This document shows, piece after piece, positions 44,171 to 52,600 of a DNA stretch of 64,000 nt. The first letter of the stretch is position 1. Every line of letters starts with the position of its first letter. The position numbers were made by a program, and so were the translations under genes. Source of the stretch: Granulosicoccus sp965214025 (GTDB lineage Bacteria > Pseudomonadota > Gammaproteobacteria > Granulosicoccales > Granulosicoccaceae); assembly GCA_965214025.1 (NCBI GenBank), contig CBDCAW010000034.1, forward strand, positions 62,001 through 126,000, read 5' to 3'. A model generated the notes under the pieces. That model had not been told where the DNA came from, made no database searches, and worked only from the letters and a program-made list of their open reading frames with translations.

Positions 44171-45970
44171 ATGCACATCACCGTCCTCATGGTACTGACC
44201 TACATCGCCAGTTGCGTTAGGGTCGGTGCTGCCCCATGGAAGTACTTCCAGCTCAACGCCCGGTATTTTTCCGGTGAGCAGGGCATCTTCTCCAAGATCG
44301 CCATCGACCAGCTGATTCCCGAGCGCTGGCGGCTCGATCAGTCCTACGATGGGGAAAGCCTGACGCCACAGAACTTTCCGGTGTTCCTCAAGCCCGAGTG
44401 GGGGCAGAACGCGCACGGCATCTTCCGGGCCGATTCAGGTGCCGATCTGGTGCGACTGCGCAGCCGGTTGCGAACCGATCCGCAACGCTACATCTTGCAG
44501 GAAGCCGCGCCCGGTAGCCGCGAATTCGAGATATTCAGCATCGATGCCCATGGTGCAGGGCGTCGGCAGGCCGCCAATGTCCTTGCCACCGCCGACGTGG
44601 TCACCGTCACCGAAGCGGTGAATGGACGTGAGGCATTCCCGATCAACAGCAAGTACAACAGCGATACGCGCTATACCGACATCACCCGAAGTTTCTCCAA
44701 CGAGGAGCTCGGCACATTGGCATCGTACCTGCGCGAGATCGGGCGTTTCGGCATTGCCCGCATGAGTGTACGGGCGGATTCGCGTCAGGCCCTGCTCGCC
44801 GGCGACTTCCACGTCATCGAGATCAACCTGTTCCTGCCCATGCCGATCAACCTGCTGGACGCCGATTGCACCTGGCCTGAAAAGTGGCGTTTCATCCGCA
44901 CCGCCATGATGTCGCTGGCTCTCGCCACCCCGCGCCATCACGCCCATTGCACGGCCACCGGCCATCTTCACGCGCATGATGCTGTACGGGCGTGGCAAGC
45001 AACGTTCGGCGGCGCCGACGAAACGATCGGAGTCACGTCGGAGCGCGCGCCGCAGCGTGTCGTGAGAGCGCTGAAGGCACGCCTTTACCGCTGGATCAGC
45101 GAGCGGTACATGCCCGGCTGCAGCAACTACAATTCGCTGAAAACGCGCAAGGCCAGCCGCTCGAAGAAGCAGGCACGCGACATGTTCGAGCGCCATGGTT
45201 TTCCCCACGCACGGGGGCGCATCTTCTACAGCCCGTTCAGCGCCTTTCGGCATGCGCGCGAGCTCGGCTTTCCGCTGGTGATCAAGCCGAACGTCAGCGG
45301 ATTCTCACGCGGCAGCCATTTTCCCATACGCAACAATGCCGAGCTCTGGCGGGCAGCGCTATGGGTGAAGGTGTGGTGGCCGAGCAGCGTGATCGAGCAA
45401 TACCTGGAAGGGGCCAACTACCGGGTACTGGCCACTCAGGATGAGATCGTCTCGGTGATTCGTCGCTACCCGCCGTTCATCGACGGCAACGGCGAGGATT
45501 CCATCGGCGCATTGATCGATGCGGAGAACAGCACGCGAGTTCGCATGGGCCTTCCGCCCACCATTCACACCATCGAGAAATCCCCCGCGGTGCTGGCGTG
45601 GCTGGGCAGGCAGGGCCGCGATCTGAACACGGTACCGGCAGCCGGTGAACGGGTCACCCTGTTCAACCGCATTGCCCTGGCACCGGGTGGTGTGGTCGAA
45701 ACCGTCACGCTGGAGGCACTGCCGGATGCCAACCGGCAGCTCTTCATCGACGTGGTCAAGGCGTTCGATGCCACGCTGTTCGGAATCGATGCGATCTTCG
45801 AGCACGGGATCGAGTCGGACTACCGCGAGCAGAAATGCATCCTGCTGGAAGTCAATTCCCGCCCGTATACACGCATGCACAGCAAGCCGAGGTTCGGTGA
45901 AGTGCCGGATCTCGATGATTTCTATGCACGCATGGATGCCATGCAGGTAGCAGACACCGACACCTTCTGA
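44171..45970 (+). CDS. Two-domain ATP-grasp ligase (C-terminal cyanophycin-synthetase-like domain)
   Basis: A 599-residue protein that appears to carry two ATP-grasp modules. The N-terminal module has FPVFLKPEWGQNAHGIFRA and the metal-binding FHVIEINLFLPMP. The C-terminal one has FPLVIKPNVSGFSRGSHFPI, SSVIEQYLEGANYRVLATQ and ILLEVNSRPYTRMH; its YRVLATQDEIVSVIRRYPPFIDGNGEDSIGAL-type region resembles cyanophycin synthetase and GshF-like ATP-grasps. ATG 44171 is chosen over 43991. The stop overlaps the start of an MFS transporter gene (TGATG), suggesting synthesis and export or uptake of a peptide-like product. The substrate is unknown. Confidence 0.75.
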   Translation: MHITVLMVLTYIASCVRVGAAPWKYFQLNARYFSGEQGIFSKIAIDQLIPERWRLDQSYDGESLTPQNFPVFLKPEWGQNAHGIFRADSGADLVRLRSRLRTDPQRYILQEAAPGSREFEIFSIDAHGAGRRQAANVLATADVVTVTEAVNGREAFPINSKYNSDTRYTDITRSFSNEELGTLASYLREIGRFGIARMSVRADSRQALLAGDFHVIEINLFLPMPINLLDADCTWPEKWRFIRTAMMSLALATPRHHAHCTATGHLHAHDAVRAWQATFGGADETIGVTSERAPQRVVRALKARLYRWISERYMPGCSNYNSLKTRKASRSKKQARDMFERHGFPHARGRIFYSPFSAFRHARELGFPLVIKPNVSGFSRGSHFPIRNNAELWRAALWVKVWWPSSVIEQYLEGANYRVLATQDEIVSVIRRYPPFIDGNGEDSIGALIDAENSTRVRMGLPPTIHTIEKSPAVLAWLGRQGRDLNTVPAAGERVTLFNRIALAPGGVVETVTLEALPDANRQLFIDVVKAFDATLFGIDAIFEHGIESDYREQKCILLEVNSRPYTRMHSKPRFGEVPDLDDFYARMDAMQVADTDTF

Positions 45971-47472
45971 TGCGGCCGATGCGGCGACCGCCCGCGCTTT
46001 ACCAGTTCCTGGGCGCCCACTCGCTACTGATCGGCCTGCTGCCGTTCTTCCTGCCCGTGTACCTGTGGGGCCAGGGTTTCTCGCTGAGCGCACTGTCGGT
46101 ACTCATCGGAGTATCAGGCTTGTCTTTCTGCGCGGCGCTGGGTGTCTGGCAGGTGGCTGCCCGGCGCTGGTCGCTGGCGACGCTGATGGCGGCGAGCTTC
46201 GGCATGGAAATCGCGCTGGTGGCACTCGTGGCGATGATCGGTGACGAGCCCGCCGCCGCCGTACTGCTGGGTGCCGCCAACGGCTACTACAATGCCTTCT
46301 TCTGGACCACCCAGCGAACGCTGTTCGCGCAAGGGCTGGGCGACAACGATGCCGGGCGCCAATACGGCAATTTTCAGCTGTTCGTCACCGTGTTCCTGAA
46401 GGCTGGCATTCTGTTCGGCGGTCTGCTGCTCGATGCCGGCGGAATCGTCTGGTTGCTGCTGTTGTCGATGGCCGTGTCCGCTGTGTGCTGCCTCTGGTTC
46501 TGGCGCACATTGCCGGCTCAGACGCTGTGCGCCGAAACAGGTCACGAGGCCCGGATGACGCCTGAAGTGACGCCTGAAGTGACGCCTGAAGTGACGCCTG
46601 AAGTGACGTCCGGTGTGACGTCCGGTGTGACGTCCGGTGTGACGCCCGGTGTGACGCCCGGTGTGACGTCCGGTGTGACGTCCGGTGTGACGCCCGGTGT
46701 GACGCCCGGTGTGACGCCCGGTGTGACGTCCGGTGTGACGCCCGGTGTGACGCCCGGTGTGACGCCCGGTGTGACGCCCGAAGTGACGCCCGAAGTGACG
46801 CCCGGTGTGACGCCCGGTGTGACGCCCGGTGTGACGCCCGGTGTGACGCCCGAAGTGACGCCCGGTGTGACGTCAAGGAACACTCCCGAAATGTCGCTCC
46901 GACGCAGCCACGGTTTCAGCGATGCAAAGGGTTCCAGGCCTGTATTTATTGTCGATGGCCTGTTCCTGTTCCTGGAAAGCCATTTCTGGACATTATCGCT
47001 GTTTCTGGTGGTGCGGGAAGACTACTCTCGTCTGGGCCTCGCGGTGATCATGCTGGCCCTGGTATTCGCCGTGTTGTTCTACCTGCTCAAGAACATCATC
47101 GATCGGTTCAGCGGCAGCCATATCTACGTGGCCGCCACCGTGCTCTATGTGCTCTCCTGGGCACTGCGCGCCGTGCTCGACGACGAGGCATCGACCACTG
47201 TGCTGCTGAGCCTGCTGATCGTGATCACCTTCTGCTCATCCTTCTTTCGGCTGGCGTTCAACAAGCGCTTCTTCGATCACGCACGCCGGTATCAGGGCGT
47301 GAGCTACCTGCTCGTGAAGAGTTATCTGTCACAGTGGTGGCTGGGCATCGGCTTCCTGCTGGTCGCGGCGGCGCTGGCGCTCGGCCAGCCTGCCTACACG
47401 AGTGCGTTGATGCTCGGCTACGTACTGGCGGCCCTGCTCTGCCCCGTGTATCTCTGCTACAGGCCCGCCTGA
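45970..47472 (+). CDS. MFS transporter with a 26-copy tetrapeptide repeat in the central loop
   Basis: A 500-residue membrane protein with about six hydrophobic helices on each side of a long central loop. The N-terminal half starts YQFLGAHSLLIGLLPFFLPVYLWGQG; no drug-efflux signature is clear, so it is a general MFS assignment. The loop (residues about 197-300) is almost entirely repeats of T-P/S-G/E-V encoded by 12-bp units. It overlaps the ATP-grasp ligase stop by one base (TGATG), so the two are co-translated. Probable role: transport of the ligase's substrate or product across the inner membrane; inferred from coupling. Confidence 0.72.
   Translation: MRPMRRPPALYQFLGAHSLLIGLLPFFLPVYLWGQGFSLSALSVLIGVSGLSFCAALGVWQVAARRWSLATLMAASFGMEIALVALVAMIGDEPAAAVLLGAANGYYNAFFWTTQRTLFAQGLGDNDAGRQYGNFQLFVTVFLKAGILFGGLLLDAGGIVWLLLLSMAVSAVCCLWFWRTLPAQTLCAETGHEARMTPEVTPEVTPEVTPEVTSGVTSGVTSGVTPGVTPGVTSGVTSGVTPGVTPGVTPGVTSGVTPGVTPGVTPGVTPEVTPEVTPGVTPGVTPGVTPGVTPEVTPGVTSRNTPEMSLRRSHGFSDAKGSRPVFIVDGLFLFLESHFWTLSLFLVVREDYSRLGLAVIMLALVFAVLFYLLKNIIDRFSGSHIYVAATVLYVLSWALRAVLDDEASTTVLLSLLIVITFCSSFFRLAFNKRFFDHARRYQGVSYLLVKSYLSQWWLGIGFLLVAAALALGQPAYTSALMLGYVLAALLCPVYLCYRPA
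46558..46869. repeat. 26 tandem 12-bp repeats coding for the same peptide on both strands
   Basis: Twenty-six uninterrupted 12-bp units, typically GTGACGCCCGGT, with variants giving TPEV, TSGV and TPGV in frame with the MFS gene. Because the reverse complement can be read as GTC-ACA-CCG-GGC, the opposite strand encodes the same V-T-P-G repeat and is also free of stops. No flanking duplication or IS was seen. The length suggests slippage-prone expansion. Confidence 0.9.
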
Positions 47473-47522
47473 GCCACATGCTATCCTCGGACGGTGCATG
47501 ACGGACAAGACAAGTGGATCAC

Positions 47523-49001
47523 ATGAGCGGCGAGTACCTGACACCTGCAGCATCCGACAGTCAGTCGTTCACGGATGCCCGCGCCGCCGTTGAGCGCCTG
47601 ATCGAACTCTACGGCACGAGCACGCACTTCCTGCGCAACGCGTTCCGTCGGTATCTGGAGAACGATATCGATGAAGGCTCCTACCGGGCGTTCTACCCGC
47701 AGGTGCTGATTCGCAGTGACACCTACGCGCGTGGCGATTCACGGCTGGCCTACGGCCATATCGACAGGCCTGGTGTCTATGCCACGACGATCACCCAGCC
47801 GCGCCTGTTCGCCAATTACCTGCAGCACCAGTTCGAACTGCTGATGCAGAACCATGGCCAGCCGGTGGAAATCCGTGAATCCGAGGTGTCCATTCCGTTG
47901 CACTTCGCTCTCGAGGTCGGCTCGCCGCTCGCCGTGCAGAGGCCGAAGACGCTGAAGCGTGCGCTGCGCGAAGTCTTCGACGTGCCCGACATCGCGTTCG
48001 TGAACGACTACATCGTCAACGGCACCTACGAACCGGCTCCGGGCCTGCCGATCCCACTGGCCCCGTTCCCCGCCCAGCGGGTCGACTACTCGGTGCACCG
48101 CCTGGTGCACTACTCCGCCACGGCTCCCGAGCACTTCCAGAACTTCGTGCTGTTCACGAACTACCCGTTCTACATGGACGAGTTCTGCCGCATCGCTCGG
48201 GAAATGATGGCCAGCGGCGATTCGATCTACGACAGTTTCGTCGAGCCGGGCAACGTGATCACCCGGAACGGCGAGAGCGAGCCATCCGAAGGCCGGCCAC
48301 CGGCACGGGCTCCACAGATGCCGGCCTATCACCTGACCGCGGGCGATGCGCGCGGTATCACCTTGATCAATATCGGCGTCGGCCCCTCGAATGCCAAGAC
48401 GATCACGGACCACGTGGCGGTACTGCGCCCGCACGCGTGGCTGATGCTCGGCCACTGTGCCGGCCTGCGCAACACACAGGAGCTGGGAGACTACGTATTG
48501 GCGCATGCCTACGTACGCGAAGACAAGGTGCTCGACAACGACATTCCCGTCTGGGTACCGATACCGGCGCTGGCCGAGGTGCAGCAAGCCCTGGAGACGG
48601 CCGTAGCCGAAGTGACCGGCCTGTCGGGCTTTGACCTCAAGAAGATCATGCGCACCGGCACGGTGGCGTCGGTCGACAACCGTAACTGGGAATTGCAGGA
48701 CCAGCGCGAGCCGGTGCGTCGCTTGTCCCAGTCACGCGCCGTGGCGCTCGACATGGAGTCGGCCACCATTGCAGCCAACGGTTTCAGGTTACGGGTGCCG
48801 TACGGTACCCTGCTCTGCGTATCCGACAAGCCGCTGCAGGGCGAGCTGAAATTGCCGGGCATGGCCTCCGAGTTCTACCAGAATCAGGTGGAACAGCATC
48901 TTCGAATCGGCCTTCTGGCGATGCAGAAACTAGCCGAAATGCCACCGGAAAGGCTGCACTCGCGCAAGCTCAGAAGCTTCTTCGAAACTGCGTTCCAGTA
49001 G
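47523..49001 (+). CDS. amn: AMP nucleosidase
   Basis: A 492-residue enzyme that splits AMP to adenine and ribose 5-phosphate. The N-terminal domain of about 180 residues (with RPGVYATTITQPRLFANYL) and the C-terminal phosphorylase-like domain (INIGVGPSNAKTITDHVAVLRPHAWLMLGHCAGL, and AVALDMESATIAANGFR with the catalytic-region glutamate and aspartate) match Amn. ATG 47523 is preferred over GTG 47514. It is a single gene; its 3' end overlaps the convergent M14 peptidase gene by 32 bp. Confidence 0.9.
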   Translation: MSGEYLTPAASDSQSFTDARAAVERLIELYGTSTHFLRNAFRRYLENDIDEGSYRAFYPQVLIRSDTYARGDSRLAYGHIDRPGVYATTITQPRLFANYLQHQFELLMQNHGQPVEIRESEVSIPLHFALEVGSPLAVQRPKTLKRALREVFDVPDIAFVNDYIVNGTYEPAPGLPIPLAPFPAQRVDYSVHRLVHYSATAPEHFQNFVLFTNYPFYMDEFCRIAREMMASGDSIYDSFVEPGNVITRNGESEPSEGRPPARAPQMPAYHLTAGDARGITLINIGVGPSNAKTITDHVAVLRPHAWLMLGHCAGLRNTQELGDYVLAHAYVREDKVLDNDIPVWVPIPALAEVQQALETAVAEVTGLSGFDLKKIMRTGTVASVDNRNWELQDQREPVRRLSQSRAVALDMESATIAANGFRLRVPYGTLLCVSDKPLQGELKLPGMASEFYQNQVEQHLRIGLLAMQKLAEMPPERLHSRKLRSFFETAFQ

Positions 49002-50181
49002 CTGCCTGACGAGTACCGTTGCCATCGGCGCTCTGAGTCAGGTTCAGCAACACCGCTTCCACACACGAGCTGCCCAGCTTGCGGCACCGCTCCGGTGACC
49101 AGCCGATGCCGGGCATCGGGGTGTCGGCCGTGTCCTTGAAAGGCATTTCCAGCGTCATGGAGAGCGCCCCGAAACGCTCGGCCAGCTGGTTGCTGCAGAA
49201 CGTGAGATTGCCCTTGCCCGCCGGTGGCCTCGGATAACCCTTCGCTACCTGGAAATCCGGATTCAACGCTGCCAGCGTGTGTTTGAAGTCAAGCAAGCGT
49301 TGTTCCCGCGCATCGGTCCACGAAGGCACACCTTCGGTGCCGGCGATGAAGTTGTACGGCAGTATTTCATCGCCGTGCACATCCAGGCTCAGATCCACAC
49401 CGGTGGCCTGCATGCGTTGCCGCACCGTGAACACTTCCGGGCTACGAGCCATCGATGGTTCGGCCCATTCCCGATTCAGATTCGCACCGCAGGCATTGGT
49501 ACGCAGGTGACCACGAAACACGCCGTCCGGATTCATGTTCGGTACCACATGTATATCCGCCAGACGCCGTAACGCACGGGCAGCTGCGTCGTTCTGATCC
49601 GTAAGCCGCTCGAGCCAGCCTTGCATCCACCAGCCGGCCATGGATTCGCCGGGATGTTGGCGACCGATGCACCAGACCTGTCGCGGTTGATCGTTTCGCT
49701 GCTCGTCGTGCGCCGACGCGAGCATCAGATAGTCCAGATCGCGACCATCGAGCGTTTGGCCGAGAGCTTCGTGGACCACGCCGGGGCGTGATGTGCACCG
49801 GGCTACGAGATCGGCATGGCGCTCCAGTGAGTAGGGGGCGAAGTAGGCGAAGTAAATGCTTTGGTGCCCTGCAGGTACTTCCCAGTTCAGAGAGGTCTCG
49901 TCGAACCGTGCAGGTGTGCGGTACCAGTGCTGCCGATCGACCGAAGTTGCCACATCGTAGCCTTCCCAACCGCGGGGATAGCTGGTGTTGCCGGCGTTCT
50001 CTATACGGACCGTGAAAGCTTTCCCGCCCAGCCCCGTCAATCGAAAATGAAACCACTGACTGAACTCATCGCCCACATCCGGGCGAATAGCCAGTCGAAA
50101 GCGCGGAATCGGACCACTCGAATCCAAATTCAGGAATTCGATGTTGCCGCTGTCGAAATGATCGCTGACGCAAGATTGCAT
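48970..50181 (-). CDS. M14-family zinc carboxypeptidase (cytosolic carboxypeptidase-like)
   Basis: A 403-residue peptidase. An N-terminal beta-sandwich of about 120 residues precedes the catalytic domain. Zinc ligands are His176 and Glu179 (RQHPGES) and His269 (LSLDVHGDE); substrate-binding NMNPDG and NLNREW follow the family, and Glu345 (MTLEMPF) is the general base. The layout resembles the M14D/CCP branch, whose members remove C-terminal residues, often glutamate, from peptides. No signal peptide is visible, so it is cytoplasmic. Its 3' end overlaps amn in convergent orientation. Confidence 0.85.
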   Translation of the reverse strand: MQSCVSDHFDSGNIEFLNLDSSGPIPRFRLAIRPDVGDEFSQWFHFRLTGLGGKAFTVRIENAGNTSYPRGWEGYDVATSVDRQHWYRTPARFDETSLNWEVPAGHQSIYFAYFAPYSLERHADLVARCTSRPGVVHEALGQTLDGRDLDYLMLASAHDEQRNDQPRQVWCIGRQHPGESMAGWWMQGWLERLTDQNDAAARALRRLADIHVVPNMNPDGVFRGHLRTNACGANLNREWAEPSMARSPEVFTVRQRMQATGVDLSLDVHGDEILPYNFIAGTEGVPSWTDAREQRLLDFKHTLAALNPDFQVAKGYPRPPAGKGNLTFCSNQLAERFGALSMTLEMPFKDTADTPMPGIGWSPERCRKLGSSCVEAVLLNLTQSADGNGTRQAATGTQFRRSF

Positions 50182-50254
50182 GAGGGGTGCCGTATGAGTT
50201 CCCTGTGTGCGCGATAGGGTGCCGTAGCGGGATCGTGATCAGGTTTCGCACACG

Positions 50255-50284
50255 AAAAAGCCGCCGGAGCGAACTCCGGCGGCT
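50255..50284 (-). terminator. Rho-independent terminator of the fasciclin gene
   Basis: A perfect 11-bp stem (50259-50269 with 50274-50284) with a CGAA tetraloop, followed on the - strand by five T residues (50259-50255). It lies about 70 bp after the fasciclin stop. Confidence 0.85.
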
Positions 50285-50353
50285 TGGTCTACTACCTGAT
50301 TCGCCCGTGGTCAGACCACGGACTCAACAGCTTTTCGATAGATCGATACGCGA

Positions 50354-52072
50354 TCAGGGAGCGCCAGGAGGTGTGAGTTCATCGCTGGCTTCTTCCGTGG
50401 TACCTGCATCAGTAGCACCTTCTTCCGGCGTACCGGCATCGGCTTCGGTCTCGGTACCTTCTTCAGCAGACGGATCGGCCGGAGCTTCTTCCGTCGCGCC
50501 TTCTTCGGCAGCGGGATCGGCCGGAGCTTCTTCCACTGCACCTTCTTCAGCGGCGGGATCGGCCGGAGCTTCTTCCATTGCGCCTTCTTCTGTAGCGGCC
50601 GGATCTTCGGTTTCGGCCGGTGCTTCACCTTCGGCCGGTGCTTCACCTTCGGCAGGAGCGTCGCTTTCAGACGGAGGCGTAGCGGGTGCACCGCCGTTCG
50701 GGTTCGTCAGCTCTGCATCGATGGTGTGCACGAAACCAATACCGGTATCGACACCCGGGGTTACAGCTGCCTCGCTGTTGAGCAGGAAACCTGTCGTGGC
50801 ATCGCCAGAGATCGCCAGCGGAGCATTATTCGATGTGGTATTGACCGTACCGGTGCTCGATGCGATACCGGCGAGCTCATTCGGGCCGATGATACCGCTG
50901 AGAACGTAGTACCGCACTGCCAGGCTGGCTTCTTGCTGGTCAGTGATCTGAGACAAGGTACCGCCTTCAAGCGCTGTATTCGTCGGTGCAAACACGGTGA
51001 ACTCGTTATTGGGATCCGTTCCATCCAACGTACTTACCAAACCAGCGGTTTCGATAGCGGTCCTGAACGTGCTCAGCTCGGGATCAGCCGCGATTGTGGC
51101 GTAAGGGCTGTCGCCGGCAGCAATCGGTGCTTCACCACCACCGGCCGTGGGACCAGCTGCAGCGGGGGTCAGAAGGGTTTCAATCGGATGAACCACACCG
51201 TTGGTGGCTTGAACCTGGTCGGCTTCGACGACCAGTGATCCACCGACGGTCACGTCGCCAGGAGCACGAGCCAGGCCGAACGAACCCAGAACGTCGTCGC
51301 TTGCAGCTTCAAGATCTTCCGCTCCAGCTTCCACACCGGCCTCTACATCATCGACCGCTTCTTCGCCGTCGGTCGTCAGACCGTCTTCTACAGTGCCATC
51401 TTCCGAAGCACCAGCCTCGGTACCTTCGGTTTCAGTACCTGCAGTTTCAGTACCTTCGGCCTCGGTTTCAGTACCTGCCGTTTCGGTACCTTCCATGCCA
51501 CCGGTACCAGCATCCGCGCCTTCGACTTCAATGGCGAGTACAGAGCCATCGACCATCGTGAGATCACTACCCGGCTGGCTCATCAGCGTAGCGTACGGGT
51601 ATGCACCCATTGCCACATGGTAGCTGAGGATCGCGCCGACTTCTGCAGGAGTCGGGAAACCATCGGGAACGGCCCCACCGGCGGCGGCTTCGAAGTTTTC
51701 TGTCGTGAACTCCGGGTTAGAAGTCGTAAACGCGTCGTTGTTGGGAGCAAACACCGTGATCAGATCGGCACCCGACAGCACTGCGGTATCGAAATTCTCT
51801 TCGGTAGCGTAGGCCGCAGCGGCGAACAGCGTGCTGAAATCAGTATTGACCGATGCAAGGTTGAAGATATTGTCGCCTTCCGTGCCAACGTAGGCAGCAT
51901 CAGCCTGCGCAGCCGGCCGTTCTGCTGCCATGCCGCTATCATCACCGCCAGCCGTCGTAGCAGCGGTGGTGCTACCCGTGGTGCTACCGGTGTCATCGTC
52001 GTCATCCGACGAGCAGCCGGCCGCGACCAGGCTGGCCGCGATCAACGTAATTCCAATGTACTTCTTGATCAT
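50354..52072 (-). CDS. Lipoprotein with two fasciclin (FAS1) domains and acidic repeats
   Basis: A 572-residue protein. A signal peptide ends in the lipobox LVAAGC, so it should be lipid-anchored. A Ser/Asp/Thr linker leads to FAS1 domain 1 (SGADLITVFAPNNDAF, ILSYHV), a Thr/Glu-rich linker with TETAGTE-type repeats, then FAS1 domain 2 (DPNNEFTVFAPTNTAL, YYVLSG, FVHTID). The C-terminal 130 residues are a disordered Ala/Glu/Pro tail with three 14-residue repeats. FAS1 domains mediate adhesion between cells or to surfaces. GAGGA lies 8 bases before ATG 52072, and a strong terminator follows. It appears to be a single-gene unit. Confidence 0.85.
   Translation of the reverse strand: MIKKYIGITLIAASLVAAGCSSDDDDDTGSTTGSTTAATTAGGDDSGMAAERPAAQADAAYVGTEGDNIFNLASVNTDFSTLFAAAAYATEENFDTAVLSGADLITVFAPNNDAFTTSNPEFTTENFEAAAGGAVPDGFPTPAEVGAILSYHVAMGAYPYATLMSQPGSDLTMVDGSVLAIEVEGADAGTGGMEGTETAGTETEAEGTETAGTETEGTEAGASEDGTVEDGLTTDGEEAVDDVEAGVEAGAEDLEAASDDVLGSFGLARAPGDVTVGGSLVVEADQVQATNGVVHPIETLLTPAAAGPTAGGGEAPIAAGDSPYATIAADPELSTFRTAIETAGLVSTLDGTDPNNEFTVFAPTNTALEGGTLSQITDQQEASLAVRYYVLSGIIGPNELAGIASSTGTVNTTSNNAPLAISGDATTGFLLNSEAAVTPGVDTGIGFVHTIDAELTNPNGGAPATPPSESDAPAEGEAPAEGEAPAETEDPAATEEGAMEEAPADPAAEEGAVEEAPADPAAEEGATEEAPADPSAEEGTETEADAGTPEEGATDAGTTEEASDELTPPGAP
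50465..50590 (-). repeat. Three 42-bp repeats encoding an acidic 14-residue peptide
   Basis: Three tandem 42-bp units (50549-50590, 50507-50548, 50465-50506) encode variants of EEGAMEEAPADPAA in the C-terminal tail of the fasciclin lipoprotein. They differ by few bases, which suggests recent expansion. Confidence 0.8.
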
Positions 52073-52600
52073 TCAAACATCCTCTTTCTAGTGAAACGTG
52101 TTCTCAGCCGTTGCCGGTGCAACACCAAACAGAGAACCGACGCGGGGCTACCTGCGCGGCACTCGTCGGCTGAAAATCGCAAGGGTGGGCATCACGCGTG
52201 CAGCAGGACGCCCCATACTGATTCCACCGAGCCCGGCGGCAAAGTGTGCCGACCCCCTGCGGATACTCGAAATGTTACCGGACTCCAGCAGGATTTCAAC
52301 GTGCAAGATGGCATTAGTTTTCGAGAGCCACTGTGGATTCTAAGAATTGAATCCTAACTCCATGAAAACTTTGTGCTCGAGCGCACTCGATGCCTCTATT
52401 GCAAAAGTGATAAATAGCGTTGGGCCGCACCTGATGCGAGCCGATATGCTAAGCCTGTCACTGTTTGCCCGAACCTACCGCGGGTTCGTCGAAATGGGCA
52501 GTCCTGACAACTGAGAGGTACTTCACTCATCAGGTGGTAAAGATACCAAAAATATGTGAACCATGTGGGGAAAAACTGGACATCGATTCGGTCTACTTCT
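52073..52600. other. Long intergenic region between fasciclin and tmcA
   Basis: A 528-bp divergent region. The part near the fasciclin gene has normal GC; the part from about 52,310 to 52,600 is clearly richer in A/T and should hold the tmcA promoter. A reading frame from GTG 52556 joins tmcA but has no conserved residues. I recognise no gene, RNA or riboswitch here. Confidence 0.5.

Noticed and set aside
46558..46869. CRISPR-like array
   Set aside because: Units are contiguous 12-bp tandem repeats with no spacers and lie in frame in a membrane-protein gene.
46542..46883. A 113-residue - strand frame of V-T-P-G repeats
   Set aside because: It exists only because the 12-bp repeat is self-complementary in coding sense; no conserved sequence, start site or neighbour supports it.
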